From Parasphingorhabdus flavimaris (GTDB lineage: Bacteria > Pseudomonadota > Alphaproteobacteria > Sphingomonadales > Sphingomonadaceae), in assembly GCF_013371215.1 (NCBI RefSeq), contig NZ_JABWMH010000002.1, positions 310,001 through 374,000 of the forward strand: 64,000 bases of DNA, written 5' to 3'. Below the pieces are notes generated by a model that made no database searches, was not told where the DNA came from, and was given only the letters and a program-made list of their open reading frames with translations. A program made the translations under genes and the position numbers. Below are positions 8,867 through 17,663 of the stretch, in pieces; the first letter of the stretch is position 1, and each line of letters opens with the position of its first letter.

Positions 8867-9544
8867 TTGCAGAGCGCAAATCCAAGCTGGTCCGATGTCG
8901 ACGATTATATCGCCGAGCATCTGATCGGCGAGGATATGGCGCTTGATGCCTGTCTGGCCGCCAATAGCGATGCAGGCTTGCCGCCGATTGATGTTTCGAT
9001 AGCCCAGGGACGCATGCTCGAATTGCTGGTCCGCGCTAACAGGGCGCAGAATATTCTCGAGATCGGGACGTTGGGCGGGTTTTCGGCAATTTGTCTGGCG
9101 CGGGGGCTTGGCGACAGCGGCAAGCTGCTCACGCTTGAGCTGGAGCCGGGCTATGCCGCAGTCGCCCGCCGGAATATCGACAATGCAGGGCAGGGAGACA
9201 GGGTCGAGATACTCGTCGGTGACGCGACTAGCACGTTGCAGGGCTTGCTGGAGCAGGGCAGGGTTCCGTTCGATCTTGTCTTTGTCGATGCCGACAAGGA
9301 GAATTATGCTGCCTATCTCGACTATGCCCTGAAATTGTCGCGACCGGGCGCTTTGCTGATCTTCGATAATGTCGTCCGCGAAGGCCGCGTGGTCGACCCG
9401 CAAAGCGAGGACCCGAAAGTCCCCGGCACCCGCAAGCTTTATGAAATGCTGAAAAACCACCCGAAACTCGACGCCACGGCTATACAGACCGTCGGCGCCA
9501 AGAAATGGGATGGTTTCCTGATGGCCGTTGTCCGGGAAGAGTGA
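8867..9544 (+). CDS. SAM-dependent O-methyltransferase
   Basis: 225 residues starting at TTG 8867, with AGGGA about 8 nt upstream. It belongs to the cation-dependent O-methyltransferase family (COMT-like, COG4122): 'ILEIGTLGGFSAICLARGL' is the SAM-binding motif I, 'VEILVGDATSTL' motif II, 'LVFVDADKENYAAYLDYAL' the metal-binding loop and 'LLIFDNVVREGRV' the second metal ligand. Substrates in this family are catechol-like small molecules; the one here is unknown. It lies 24 nt after fba and 6 nt before thiE, so it is co-transcribed with both, a link to metabolism that the sequence does not explain. Confidence 0.88.
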   Translation: MQSANPSWSDVDDYIAEHLIGEDMALDACLAANSDAGLPPIDVSIAQGRMLELLVRANRAQNILEIGTLGGFSAICLARGLGDSGKLLTLELEPGYAAVARRNIDNAGQGDRVEILVGDATSTLQGLLEQGRVPFDLVFVDADKENYAAYLDYALKLSRPGALLIFDNVVREGRVVDPQSEDPKVPGTRKLYEMLKNHPKLDATAIQTVGAKKWDGFLMAVVREE

Positions 9545-9550
9545 ACGAAC

Positions 9551-10180
9551 ATGATTGATCCAGACTGCCAACTCTATCTGATCTCGCCGCTCGAAACCGG
9601 CGGCGATTTTCCGCAACAGCTGAAAGCAGCGCTGGAGGCGGGGCCGGTTGCCGCGTTTCAGTTCCGGGTCAAGGATCTCGCGCAGCAGGAAGCCGCCCGG
9701 CTTGCAGCTCCGCTGAAGGCCTTGTGCGACGAGCATGATGTCGCCTTCGTCGTCAACGATGATATTGCTCTGGCCAGGCAGCTGGGCGCCGACGGCGTGC
9801 ATCTGGGGCAGAGTGACGAGAATCTGAAAAATGCCCGCGCCGAACTGGGACTCGATGTCCAGATCGGCATCACCTGTCACGACAGCCGCCATCTTGCGAT
9901 GGAAGCGGGCGAGGGCGGAGCCAATTACGTGGCTTTTGGCGCTTTCTTTCCGACCCAGACCAAAGAAACCGTCCACACGCCGGGGCTCGACATATTGCAA
10001 TGGTGGTCAGCGATGATGGAAATCCCCTGCGTGGCGATCGGCGGAATCACGCCGGAAAACTGCCCGCCGCTGGTCGAAGCGGGCGCTGATTTTCTCGCCG
10101 TGTGCGGAGGGGTGTGGAACGATCCGAAAGGTCCGGCCCACGCGGTGCGCAGTTTCAACGAGATTCTGGAAAAAAGCTAG
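9551..10180 (+). CDS. thiE: Thiamine-phosphate synthase
   Basis: 209 residues. It joins HMP pyrophosphate and thiazole phosphate to make thiamine phosphate. TIM-barrel signatures are in order: 'AFQFRVKD' (pyrophosphate-contacting R/K), 'VVNDDIALARQLGADGVHLG', 'IGITCHDS', 'YVAFGAFFPTQTKE' and 'CVAIGGITPEN'. It begins 6 nt after the methyltransferase gene, with no room for a thiamine riboswitch, so it is expressed with the glycolytic operon rather than with a thiamine regulon. The nearby transketolase needs the product's diphosphate as cofactor. Confidence 0.93.
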   Translation: MIDPDCQLYLISPLETGGDFPQQLKAALEAGPVAAFQFRVKDLAQQEAARLAAPLKALCDEHDVAFVVNDDIALARQLGADGVHLGQSDENLKNARAELGLDVQIGITCHDSRHLAMEAGEGGANYVAFGAFFPTQTKETVHTPGLDILQWWSAMMEIPCVAIGGITPENCPPLVEAGADFLAVCGGVWNDPKGPAHAVRSFNEILEKS

Positions 10181-10186
10181 CCGCTC

Positions 10187-10525
10187 CTACGAGGAGCTGA
10201 ACGTCCGGCCGATATTCGATGACAGATATTGGGCCACGAAATTGGTCACCGATGGTGGCGAGAAGCTGGGCATTTGTTCGATATCGCGTAAATAGCCTTC
10301 CGTCGGCTTGAACGAGCGCATCTGGCCTTCCGCAATAGAATAGCCGAACAGTCCCGCGGCGAGCGGGCATTTCGGGGACGGGATCGTTTCCTTGCTGTCC
10401 TGTCGCGCATCAATGATGTCTATCTGAGCCATGATCCGGTTGTACCGGTCCGGCGATCCTGCGTATTGTATGAAAAAGACTTGTGCCCAATCATACACGC
10501 TGTCCCGAACGTCTTTCGGTGTCAC
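10187..10525 (-). CDS. Small protein of unknown function between thiE and efp
   Basis: Up to 112 residues from GTG at 10525, the first possible start after an upstream stop; an internal ATG (M32, '[15 protein letters not shown]') is an alternative. Composition is protein-like (several Trp, Tyr, Phe), without a signal peptide or membrane helix, and I do not recognise a family. No strong ribosome binding site is visible. It is convergent to thiE with only a few bases between, where a 6-bp hairpin GCTCCT-acg-AGGAGC (10183-10197) lies, and divergent from efp. It may be a real lineage-restricted gene or a decayed one. Confidence 0.42.
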   Translation of the reverse strand: MTPKDVRDSVYDWAQVFFIQYAGSPDRYNRIMAQIDIIDARQDSKETIPSPKCPLAAGLFGYSIAEGQMRSFKPTEGYLRDIEQMPSFSPPSVTNFVAQYLSSNIGRTFSSS

Positions 10526-10596
10526 CAGGCTTGCCTATTATCGGCCAGCAGATTACAGCGCCGATCAATCAAACAATCGATCGAGCGAGACAAGCG

Positions 10597-11160
10597 ATGA
10601 AAATCAGCGGTGTGGATATCCGTCCGGGCAATATTTTGGAATATGAAGGCGGCCTGTGGAAGGTTGCCAAGATTCAGCATACCCAGCCGGGCAAGGGCGG
10701 CGCCTATATGCAGGTCGAGATGAAAAATCTCATCGACGGCCGCAAGACCAACGTCCGTTTCCGCAGCGCGGATACGGTCGAGAAGGTCCGGCTTGATACC
10801 AAGACCTTTCAATATCTGTTCGCCGATGGCGACATGCTGACCTTCATGGACAAGGAAAATTACGAGCAGCTGACATTGCCCGCCGACTTGCTTGGCGACG
10901 CCGTAGCCTTCTTGCAGGATGGCATGGATGTCCAGCTGGAACTCTATGAGGAAAAGCCGATCTCGGTGCAGCTGCCCGACCAGATTGAAGCGGAAATCGT
11001 CGAAGCCGACGCAGTGGTAAAGGGGCAGACCGCTTCTTCCAGCTACAAGCCTGCTGTTCTCGACAATGGCGTCCGCGTCATGGTGCCGCCGTTCATTTCG
11101 GCCGGAACCCGGATCATCGTCGACGTCTATGCCCGCGAATATGTCGGCAAGGTTTCCTGA
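10597..11160 (+). CDS. efp: Elongation factor P
   Basis: 187 residues from ATG 10597 ([19 protein letters not shown]); the frame is open further upstream but family homology begins here. EF-P binds the ribosome between P and E sites and relieves stalling at polyproline. The KOW-like N-domain carries '[15 protein letters not shown]', with Lys33 at the tip, the position modified by beta-lysylation or similar in many species. The C-terminal OB domain ends '[18 protein letters not shown]', the conserved terminal motif. Transcribed alone as far as can be seen. Confidence 0.96.
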   Translation: MKISGVDIRPGNILEYEGGLWKVAKIQHTQPGKGGAYMQVEMKNLIDGRKTNVRFRSADTVEKVRLDTKTFQYLFADGDMLTFMDKENYEQLTLPADLLGDAVAFLQDGMDVQLELYEEKPISVQLPDQIEAEIVEADAVVKGQTASSSYKPAVLDNGVRVMVPPFISAGTRIIVDVYAREYVGKVS

Positions 11161-11169
11161 CAATAATTT

Positions 11170-11189
11170 CCTTCCCGTTCGCGGGAAGG
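11170..11189 (+). terminator. UUCG-capped hairpin after efp
   Basis: CCTTCCCG-TTCG-CGGGAAGG is a perfect 8-bp stem with the stable UUCG tetraloop, 9 nt after the efp stop. There is no following T-run, so it may be a weak terminator or an mRNA 3'-end stabiliser. Confidence 0.55.
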
Positions 11190-11287
11190 GCTATGGGCGG
11201 GCATGACCATGTTGCTCGCCCGTTCTTTGAAATATAGATAGACCCACCCACAGCCCCTCCCGTAAGCAGGAGGGGGGAGATAATTCA

Positions 11288-12106
11288 ATGCCATCACATT
11301 CCGCCCTTATCACCGTCATGGAGCGCGCCGCGCGCAAGGCGGGATCGCGCCTGCGCCGGGACTTTGGCGAAGTCGAGCATCTCCAGGTATCGAAAAAAGG
11401 CCCGGCCGACTTTGTATCCAAGGCGGATATGCGCGCCGAGCGGATTCTCTATGACGAGCTGTTGAAGGTTCGGCCCGGCTGGGGCTTTGTCCTCGAAGAG
11501 GGCGGCATGATCCCGGGCGAAGAAGGCAAGCCGCGCTGGATCATCGATCCGCTCGACGGCACGACCAATTTCCTCCACGGCATTCCGCATTTCGCGATCT
11601 CCATCGCGGTGCAGGAACCGTCGCTCGACGGTCGCGGCTGGGGCAAGATTACCAGCGGACTGATCTACGAGCCGCTGACCGATCTCACATGGTGGGCAGA
11701 AATGGACAAGGGCGCATGGCTCGGCGAGAAACGCTTGCGCGTGTCGGCCCGGCGCGATCTGTCGGAAGCGGTGATTGCAACCGGTATCCCGTTCAAGGGA
11801 CATGGCGATCTTGGCGAATGGGCGCGGATTTTTGGTGCGGTGGCACCGCAAGTCGCCGGCATCCGGCGCAACGGTTCGGCAGCGCTTGATCTCGCCTGGC
11901 TCGCGGCGGGCCGCTATGACGGCTTCTGGGAAGCCGGGCTGAAAGTCTGGGACGTGGCTGCGGGCATTTTGATGGTCCGCGAAGCCGGTGGTTTTGTCAC
12001 CGACTATACCGGCGGCGATCAGCCGATCGGTCAGGGCGAGATATTGGCATCCAATGAAGCGCTGCACAGCAAGCTGCACCGGATATTGGCAAAGTCGCTG
12101 CTGTAA
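11288..12106 (+). CDS. suhB: Inositol monophosphatase family protein
   Basis: 272 residues. Metal-dependent phosphatase of the IMPase family, cytosolic. The metal-binding motifs are all visible: 'FVLEEGG', 'WIIDPLDGTTNFLHGIPHF' (the family signature near residue 85-105) and C-terminal 'WDVAAGILMVREAGG'. The length matches SuhB-type enzymes, which in several bacteria also bind RNA polymerase in rRNA antitermination; whether that applies here cannot be told. The start is supported by GGAGGGGGGAG about 10 nt upstream; that tract lies at the end of a small CCTCC...GGAGG hairpin (11257-11274). Confidence 0.92.
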   Translation: MPSHSALITVMERAARKAGSRLRRDFGEVEHLQVSKKGPADFVSKADMRAERILYDELLKVRPGWGFVLEEGGMIPGEEGKPRWIIDPLDGTTNFLHGIPHFAISIAVQEPSLDGRGWGKITSGLIYEPLTDLTWWAEMDKGAWLGEKRLRVSARRDLSEAVIATGIPFKGHGDLGEWARIFGAVAPQVAGIRRNGSAALDLAWLAAGRYDGFWEAGLKVWDVAAGILMVREAGGFVTDYTGGDQPIGQGEILASNEALHSKLHRILAKSLL

Positions 12107-12210
12107 GTGCGAACGGCTCGCAAATGGCCGCAAATTTAAGCCATTTCGACCTTGCGGCATGGGGCACCACTGCCTAAAAGCAGCCCGAATATTAGCGAAA
12201 CGAGTCATCT

Positions 12211-12585
12211 GTGGTCGATCTTTCCGAATATGCGCCAATTTTGTTGTTCCTGTTCGTAGCCGTCGGCTTGTCGACAGCGTTCGTGTTTCTGCCCATGGGC
12301 GTCTCGCGATTGACCGGAACCCATAACCCCAGTGCCGAGAAGCTCTCGGAATATGAATGCGGCTTTCCCGCCTTTGAAGATTCGCGCAGCCAGTTCGATG
12401 TGCGCTTCTATCTCGTCGCGATCCTGTTCATCATTTTCGACCTCGAAGCGGCGTTTCTGTTTCCGTGGGCGGTGTCGCTCGATCTGACCGGCTGGACGGG
12501 GTGGGCGACGATGATGGTATTCTTCGCGGAGCTGATCATCGGTTATATTTATGCTTGGAAAATAGGAGCGCTGGAGTGGGATTAG
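12211..12585 (+). CDS. nuoA: NADH-quinone oxidoreductase subunit A
   Basis: 124 residues from GTG 12211. Small membrane subunit of complex I with three helices (about residues 8-28, 66-86 and 96-116). The conserved loop '[20 protein letters not shown]' and '[20 protein letters not shown]' are diagnostic. First gene of the 14-subunit nuo operon. Its last codons overlap the proposed start of nuoB by 10 nt, so the two are translationally coupled. Confidence 0.95.
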   Translation: MVDLSEYAPILLFLFVAVGLSTAFVFLPMGVSRLTGTHNPSAEKLSEYECGFPAFEDSRSQFDVRFYLVAILFIIFDLEAAFLFPWAVSLDLTGWTGWATMMVFFAELIIGYIYAWKIGALEWD

Positions 12586-13148
12586 AGGCCAACACCACGG
12601 GTTCGGCGATTCTGAACGCCGATGGCACGCCAATGCGTCCGAATACCGATCCCGACGAGGGATTTTTCAAGGACCTGAATTCGGAAGTGAATGACAAGGG
12701 CTTCCTTGTCACTTCGACCGAGGAACTGTTTCAATGGGCGCGCACCGGTTCGCTCTGGTGGATGACCTTTGGTCTCGCCTGCTGCGCGGTCGAGATGATC
12801 CACGTCAACATGCCGCGCTACGACATGGAGCGTTTCGGCGCTGCGCCGCGCGCCAGTCCGCGCCAGTCCGACGTTATGATTGTCGCCGGAACCCTGTGCA
12901 ACAAGATGGCACCGGCGCTGCGCAAGGTCTATGACCAGATGTCCGATCCGAAATATGTCATCTCGATGGGCAGTTGCGCCAATGGCGGCGGCTATTATCA
13001 TTACAGCTATTCGGTGGTTCGCGGCTGTGACCGGATCGTTCCGGTCGACATTTACGTGCCGGGATGCCCTCCGACTGCGGAAGCCTTGCTCTACGGCGTG
13101 ATGCAATTGCAGCGGAAGATCCGCCGCATCGGGACGTTTGAACGGTGA
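12576..13148 (+). CDS. nuoB: NADH-quinone oxidoreductase subunit B
   Basis: 190 residues from GTG 12576, chosen because AGGAG lies 7 nt before it; it overlaps nuoA by 10 nt. NuoB carries cluster N2, the last iron-sulfur centre before quinone. The four cysteine ligands are visible in '[10 protein letters not shown]', 'GTLCNKM' / '[10 protein letters not shown]' and '[14 protein letters not shown]'. The N-terminal ~40 residues are variable and acidic, as in other alphaproteobacteria. Its stop is followed, 2 nt later, by an ATG that begins a repeat-containing mini-ORF leading to nuoC. Confidence 0.95.
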   Translation: MGLEANTTGSAILNADGTPMRPNTDPDEGFFKDLNSEVNDKGFLVTSTEELFQWARTGSLWWMTFGLACCAVEMIHVNMPRYDMERFGAAPRASPRQSDVMIVAGTLCNKMAPALRKVYDQMSDPKYVISMGSCANGGGYYHYSYSVVRGCDRIVPVDIYVPGCPPTAEALLYGVMQLQRKIRRIGTFER

Positions 13149-13150
13149 AT

Positions 13151-13249
13151 ATGGTCTATTCGATAAATCCGTTCGCCCTGAGCCTGTCGAAGGGTTTTGC
13201 GAAGTCGTGCTGCGACAAGCTTAGCACGAACGGCAGGGGAGCGATCTGA
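13151..13249 (+). repeat. Palindromic repeat (type A) inside a mini-ORF between nuoB and nuoC
   Basis: The repeat proper is 13169-13233: CCGTTCGCCCTGAGCCTGTC on the left, imperfectly complementary to an arm ending in AGCACGAACGG. An ATG 2 nt after the nuoB stop (13151) opens a 32-codon frame through the whole element. Its TGA (13247-13249) shares its A with the ATG of nuoC. The peptide contains 'FALSLSKG' and 'DKLSTNG', the usual translation of this repeat family. I regard it as a translational bridge rather than a functional peptide. Confidence 0.75.
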
Positions 13250-14031
13250 TGGCCCATTCCGCACCTGTAATATCCAGCAACACCGGCGTTGCGGCGAAGC
13301 TCGGCAAGGCGATCGGCGCTGCCTTGCTCGACACCGTCGAGGCTTATGGCGAAATCAGCTTTACCGTCGAGCGCAGCAAGCTGGCCACGGTGCTGGAAAA
13401 GCTGCGCGACAAGCATGAATATCAGCAGCTGATGGAAATCGCCGGCGTCGACTATCCGGACCGCCCGGAACGGTTCGAGGTCTGCTATCATCTGCTCAGC
13501 CTGACCAAGAACCACCGCATCCGGGTCAAGGTTTCGACCGATGAGGACAATGCGGTGCCAAGCGTCACCCATATCTGGGAAGTCGCCGGCTGGCTCGAGC
13601 GCGAAGTGTTCGACATGTATGGCGTCTTGTTCGACGGCAATACCGACTTGCGCCGCATCCTGACCGACTATGGTTTTCAGGGGCACCCGTTCCGCAAGGA
13701 TTTCCCGCTGACCGGCTATGTCGAGATGCGCTATTCCGAGGAAGCCAAGCGCGTGGTTTACGAACCGGTAAAGCTCGCCCAGGATTTCCGCAGCTTCGAC
13801 TTCATGTCGCCGTGGGAAGGCGCGGATTATATCCTGCCGGGTGACGAGAAAGTGGGCGGCGAAACGCCACCTCCCACGCCGAAGACTACCGACGACAAGA
13901 AAGATACCGGCGCTGGCGACAAGGCCAATGAAGAAGCGGCCAAGCCATCGAAGCGCAAGGAAGCGGCGGCGAAGAAGCCTGCTCCGAAGCGGACCAAGTC
14001 CGGCACGCAGAAGAAGGGGGAGGGCAAGTGA
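13249..14031 (+). CDS. nuoC: NADH-quinone oxidoreductase subunit C, with basic C-terminal tail
   Basis: 260 residues. Peripheral-arm subunit that packs against NuoD near the quinone site. The 30-kDa-subunit signature '[20 protein letters not shown]' starts near residue 117, followed by '[20 protein letters not shown]'. The core ends near residue 200; residues 201-260 form a low-complexity tail rich in Lys, Ala, Pro and Thr ('[19 protein letters not shown]'), absent from E. coli-type NuoC. AGGGGAG precedes the ATG, which overlaps the stop of the repeat mini-ORF. The stop overlaps the ATG of the next mini-ORF (TGATG). Confidence 0.95.
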   Translation: MAHSAPVISSNTGVAAKLGKAIGAALLDTVEAYGEISFTVERSKLATVLEKLRDKHEYQQLMEIAGVDYPDRPERFEVCYHLLSLTKNHRIRVKVSTDEDNAVPSVTHIWEVAGWLEREVFDMYGVLFDGNTDLRRILTDYGFQGHPFRKDFPLTGYVEMRYSEEAKRVVYEPVKLAQDFRSFDFMSPWEGADYILPGDEKVGGETPPPTPKTTDDKKDTGAGDKANEEAAKPSKRKEAAAKKPAPKRTKSGTQKKGEGK

Positions 14032-14186
14032 TGGCTGGCAACACTACCGTTCGTGTCGAGCGTAGTCGAGACACCTCTATCCACCACAACCGGCTTCTCG
14101 ACTTCGCTCGAAGCGAACGGGAGAGTGAAACTCTGTTTGACGGCTTCTCGACTTCGCTCGAGGCGAACGGAAAGGTGGGCATCTGA
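14031..14186 (+). repeat. Triple repeat inside a 51-codon mini-ORF between nuoC and nuoD
   Basis: Three related units: 14047-14075 (one orientation), 14091-14120 and 14141-14170. The last two are 30-bp direct copies differing at one base, 50 bp apart, starting CGGCTTCTCGACTTCGCTCG. A mini-ORF starts at ATG 14031 (overlapping the nuoC TGA) and ends at TGA 14184-14186 (overlapping the nuoD ATG). TGATGGCTG occurs at both edges (14029-14037 and 14184-14192), as if a former nuoC/nuoD overlap had been duplicated around an insertion. Confidence 0.75.
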
Positions 14187-15418
14187 TGGCTGACTATCTC
14201 GACGAAATGGATCATCTCGCGGACGACACCGACCCGACGGTTGGCGATCTGGAAATCCAGAATTTCACGATCAACTTCGGTCCCCAGCATCCCGCCGCCC
14301 ATGGCGTGTTGCGGATGGTGATGGAGCTGGACGGCGAGGTCGTCGAACGCGTCGATCCGCATATCGGTCTGCTGCACCGCGGCACCGAGAAGCTGATCGA
14401 GCACAAGACCTATTTGCAGGCTTTGCCCTATTTTGACCGGCTCGACTATTGCTCGCCACTGGCGATGGAACATAGCTATGTGCTGGCGATCGAGAAATTG
14501 CTCGATCTCGAAGTTCCTCTTCGCGGTCAGTATCTGCGGGTATTGTTCGCCGAACTGACCCGTATCTGCAATCACATGCTCAACATCGGCGCCCATGTCA
14601 TGGATGTTGGTGCGATGACCCCGAATATCTGGGTGTTCGAAATTCGCGAGCAGTGCCTGGAATTTTTCGAACGCGCCAGCGGCGCCCGCATGCACAGCGC
14701 CTGGTTCCGGCCCGGCGGCGTCCATCAGGACGTGCCGCTCAAGCTGCTCACCGATATGGCCGACTGGCTCGACGAGTTTCCGTCCTTTTTCGAGGATGCG
14801 ATGAGCCTTGTCGTCGACAACCGCATCTTCAAGCAGCGCAATGTCGATATCGCCACCGTGTCGCAGGATGATGCGATCCGCTGGGGCTTTTCCGGCCCGG
14901 TCTTGCGCGGCAGCGGTGTCGCCTGGGACCTGCGCAAGTCGCAGCCTTATGACGTCTACGACCGCATGGACTTTGAAGTGCCGGTCGGCACCAGGGGCGA
15001 CTGCTATGACCGGTTCATGGTCCGGGTCGAGGAAGTCCGCCAGAGCGCGCGGATCATGCGCCAGTGCCTCAATGAAATGCCCGATGGTCCCGTTGCTTCA
15101 ACCGACCGCAAGATCGTCCCGCCGAAGCGGGCCGAGATGAAGCAGTCGATGGAAGCCTTGATCCATCATTTCAAACTGTACACCGAGGGCTTTCACGTTC
15201 CCGCCGGTGAAGTCTATGTCGCCACCGAAAGCCCGAAGGGCGAATTCGGCGTCTATCTGGTCAGCGACGGCACCAACAAGCCCTATCGCTGCAAGATCCG
15301 GCCGACCGCCTTCTCGCATTTGCAGGCAATGGACTTCATGTGCAAAGGCCATATGCTGCCGGACGCGACTGCCATATTGGGCGCGATTGATGTCGTATTT
15401 GGAGAATGTGACCGATAA
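14186..15418 (+). CDS. nuoD: NADH-quinone oxidoreductase subunit D
   Basis: 410 residues. The 49-kDa quinone-site subunit of complex I, related to hydrogenase large subunits. Signatures: '[20 protein letters not shown]' near residue 30 (with the quinone-site His), '[20 protein letters not shown]', '[20 protein letters not shown]' and the C-terminal '[20 protein letters not shown]'. The stop overlaps the nuoE ATG (TAATG). The stretch before residue 25 is acidic and not conserved. Confidence 0.97.
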   Translation: MADYLDEMDHLADDTDPTVGDLEIQNFTINFGPQHPAAHGVLRMVMELDGEVVERVDPHIGLLHRGTEKLIEHKTYLQALPYFDRLDYCSPLAMEHSYVLAIEKLLDLEVPLRGQYLRVLFAELTRICNHMLNIGAHVMDVGAMTPNIWVFEIREQCLEFFERASGARMHSAWFRPGGVHQDVPLKLLTDMADWLDEFPSFFEDAMSLVVDNRIFKQRNVDIATVSQDDAIRWGFSGPVLRGSGVAWDLRKSQPYDVYDRMDFEVPVGTRGDCYDRFMVRVEEVRQSARIMRQCLNEMPDGPVASTDRKIVPPKRAEMKQSMEALIHHFKLYTEGFHVPAGEVYVATESPKGEFGVYLVSDGTNKPYRCKIRPTAFSHLQAMDFMCKGHMLPDATAILGAIDVVFGECDR

Positions 15419-16083
15419 TGGCTGAAGCACCAACCATCCCCGACGAAATCGAAACCCGCGCCAAATGGGGCGATTTTGCATTTACGCCTGCGAACGAGAA
15501 GCTGGCGAAATGGCAGATCGCGAAATATCCCGCTGGCCGCCAGAAATCGGCGGTCATGGCTTTGCTCGACCTGGCCCAGCGGCAGGTCGGTGCGGACACC
15601 AAAACACAAGGCTGGCTGCCGGTGCCGGTGATCGAATATGTCGCCGCCTATCTCGATATGCCTTATATGCGGGCCTATGAGGTCGCGACCTTCTACACCA
15701 TGTATAATCTCGCGCCGGTCGGGCAGTTCCATGTCCAGGTCTGCGGTACCACACCGTGCATGTTGCGCGGCAGCGACGATGTGATGGCGGCGTGCAAGAA
15801 CAAGGGGCTCAACAAGGGCAAGACCACGCCCGACGGCCTGTTCACGCTGACCGAGGTCGAGTGCATGGGCAATTGCTCCAACGCGCCGATGGTCCAGATC
15901 AACGACGATAATTACGAAGATCTCGATTATGACATCATGACCCGGATCCTCGAGGATCTGGCCGCGGGCAAGGACATCAAGGTCGGCTCGCAAATCGGCC
16001 GCAAGACCAGCGAGGCCGAGGGCGGTCCGACGAACCTGCAGGCAATGGTCAAGGAAAACCACGATTACCGGGGGGAATGGTGA
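15418..16083 (+). CDS. nuoE: NADH-quinone oxidoreductase subunit E
   Basis: 221 residues. Thioredoxin-fold subunit carrying the [2Fe-2S] cluster N1a beside NuoF. The ligands are in 'VQVCGTTPCMLRGSDDVM' (two Cys) and 'VECMGNCSNAPMVQIN' (two Cys). The N-terminal helical domain 'KWQIAKYPAGRQKSAVMALL' is typical. The C-terminus after about residue 185 is a variable tail ('GRKTSEAEGGPTNLQAM'). It overlaps nuoD by one base, and its stop overlaps the ATG of the next repeat mini-ORF. Confidence 0.96.
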   Translation: MAEAPTIPDEIETRAKWGDFAFTPANEKLAKWQIAKYPAGRQKSAVMALLDLAQRQVGADTKTQGWLPVPVIEYVAAYLDMPYMRAYEVATFYTMYNLAPVGQFHVQVCGTTPCMLRGSDDVMAACKNKGLNKGKTTPDGLFTLTEVECMGNCSNAPMVQINDDNYEDLDYDIMTRILEDLAAGKDIKVGSQIGRKTSEAEGGPTNLQAMVKENHDYRGEW

Positions 16084-16244
16084 TGAGCGCTCCATATTTT
16101 CCTCTCCGTGCGAAGCACGGGGAGGTGGCAGTCCACCGGACTGACGGAGGGGCGGCCACGCAGGCTGCCCTCTGTGGGATTTGCCCCTCGACCACGCTTC
16201 GCGCGGTTCCCCTCCCCATTGCTGCGCAACAGGGAGGATATTGA
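16083..16244 (+). repeat. GC-rich repeat (type C) inside a 53-codon mini-ORF after nuoE
   Basis: The repeat occupies about 16101-16238, from CCTCTCCGTGCGAAGCACGG to CAGGGAGGA. It contains a strong terminal hairpin (CTCCGTGCGAAGCACGGGG). A mini-ORF starts at ATG 16083 (TGATG with the nuoE stop) and ends at TGA 16242-16244, which shares a base with an ATG at 16244. The final GGGAGGA is a consensus Shine-Dalgarno for the small gene at 16249. Two more copies lie before nuoH and nuoJ and are read in the same frame. Confidence 0.75.
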
Positions 16245-16248
16245 TGCC

Positions 16249-16341
16249 ATGCAGGTCGACGGATATGCAGGCTGGATCGGGCTCACCGTGGTCATCATCG
16301 GTATCGTTGGCGGCCTCTGGGGCCGTTGGAGGAAAAAATAA
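16249..16341 (+). CDS. 30-residue single-helix membrane peptide between nuoE and nuoF
   Basis: ATG 16249 to TAA 16341 encodes a short acidic N-terminus (MQVDGYAG), one hydrophobic helix '[17 protein letters not shown]' and a basic end RWRKK, an N-out/C-in single-pass membrane peptide by the positive-inside rule. GGGAGG from the upstream repeat lies 11 nt before the ATG. The stop overlaps the nuoF ATG (TAATG) and the GGAGG used by nuoF lies inside this gene, so nuoF translation depends on it. It may be a complex I accessory peptide or simply a coupling ORF; the helix plus charge pattern favours a real product. An overlapping ATG at 16244 in another frame gives no sensible protein. Confidence 0.65.
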   Translation: MQVDGYAGWIGLTVVIIGIVGGLWGRWRKK

Positions 16342-17663
16342 TGGCGTTTGATTTCCTTCAGGACAAGGACCGCATCTTCACCAATGTCTACGGGTTCCAG
16401 TCATGGGACCTGAAGGCGTCGCAGAAGCGCGGTGACTGGGACAATACTGCTGACATCATCAAGCGCGGCAATGACAAGATCATCGAGGAAATGAAGGCCA
16501 GCGGCCTGCGCGGTCGCGGCGGGGCGGGTTTCCCGACCGGGCTGAAATGGTCATTCATGCCCAAGGAAGCGCCGAAGGACAGCCAGGGCAATCCGCGGCC
16601 GAGCTTCCTCGTCATCAACGCCGATGAATCCGAGCCGGGCAGCTGCAAGGACCGCGAAATCCTGCGCAACGATCCGCACAAGCTGATCGAGGGCGCGCTG
16701 ATCGCCGGTTTCGCGATGCGCGCGCGCGCCGCCTATATCTACATTCGCGGCGAATATATCATGGAAGCCAAGGTCATGGAGGCGGCCGTCAAGGAAGCCT
16801 ATGACGCGGGGCTCATTGGTAAAAACGCCGCCAAGTCCGGCTATGATTTCGACGTCTTCGTCCATCGCGGCGCCGGCGCCTATATCTGCGGCGAAGAAAC
16901 CGCGATGATCGAAAGCCTCGAAGGCAAGAAGGGCCAGCCGCGCCTTAAGCCGCCGTTTCCGGCTGGTGCAGGCCTTTACGGCTGCCCGACAACGGTGAAC
17001 AATGTCGAAAGCATCGCGGTTGTGCCGACGATCCTGCGGCGCGGCGCTGCCTGGTTCGCCAGCTTTGGCCGCGAGGGCAATCACGGGACGAAACTGTTCC
17101 AGGTCTCCGGCCATGTCGACAAGCCTGCGGTGTTTGAAGAAGCGATGTCGATCCCGTTCAAGGACATGATCGAGAAACATTGCGGTGGCATCACCGGCGG
17201 CTGGGACAATCTGCTGGCGGTGATTCCGGGCGGTTCGTCGGTTCCGCTGGTCCCGGCCGAGCAGATCATGGACGCGCCGATGGATTTCGACGGTCTGAAG
17301 GACCTCGGTTCCGGTCTCGGTACGGCGGCGGTCATCGTCATGGACAAGTCGACCGACATCGTCCGCGCGATCTCGCGGCTCAGCTATTTCTACAAGCACG
17401 AAAGCTGCGGCCAATGCACGCCGTGCCGCGAGGGCACCGGCTGGATGTGGCGGGTGATGGAGAAGATGCGCGATGGCGACGCGGATATCGAGGATATCGA
17501 TACGCTCTATGAAGTGACCAAGCAGGTCGAGGGCCACACGATCTGCGCGCTCGGCGACGCGGCTGCCTGGCCGATTCAGGGCCTGATCCGGCACTTCCGT
17601 CCCGAGATGGAGCGGCGGATTAACGAGCATAAAGGCGCGGAAGTTCTGGAGGCGGCGGAGTGA
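16341..17663 (+). CDS. nuoF: NADH-quinone oxidoreductase subunit F
   Basis: 440 residues from ATG 16341. It binds NADH and FMN and holds [4Fe-4S] cluster N3. Signatures: '[16 protein letters not shown]' near residue 59 (NADH/FMN glycine-rich loop), '[16 protein letters not shown]', '[19 protein letters not shown]' and the cluster motif '[15 protein letters not shown]' near residue 355. GGAGG lies 7 nt before the ATG. Unusually, the next gene downstream is not nuoG but a small exported protein, whose GTG overlaps the nuoF stop. Confidence 0.97.
   Translation: MAFDFLQDKDRIFTNVYGFQSWDLKASQKRGDWDNTADIIKRGNDKIIEEMKASGLRGRGGAGFPTGLKWSFMPKEAPKDSQGNPRPSFLVINADESEPGSCKDREILRNDPHKLIEGALIAGFAMRARAAYIYIRGEYIMEAKVMEAAVKEAYDAGLIGKNAAKSGYDFDVFVHRGAGAYICGEETAMIESLEGKKGQPRLKPPFPAGAGLYGCPTTVNNVESIAVVPTILRRGAAWFASFGREGNHGTKLFQVSGHVDKPAVFEEAMSIPFKDMIEKHCGGITGGWDNLLAVIPGGSSVPLVPAEQIMDAPMDFDGLKDLGSGLGTAAVIVMDKSTDIVRAISRLSYFYKHESCGQCTPCREGTGWMWRVMEKMRDGDADIEDIDTLYEVTKQVEGHTICALGDAAAWPIQGLIRHFRPEMERRINEHKGAEVLEAAE

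Noticed and set aside
9540-9551. Thiamine (TPP) riboswitch before thiE
   Set aside because: Only 6 nt separate the methyltransferase stop from thiE and no THI-box sequence is present in the preceding coding region.
16244-16341. Alternative small gene starting at ATG 16244
   Set aside because: Its Shine-Dalgarno spacing is better than that of ATG 16249, but the frame gives a Ser/Gly-rich sequence without a helix and runs into nuoF; the 16249 frame gives a sensible membrane peptide.
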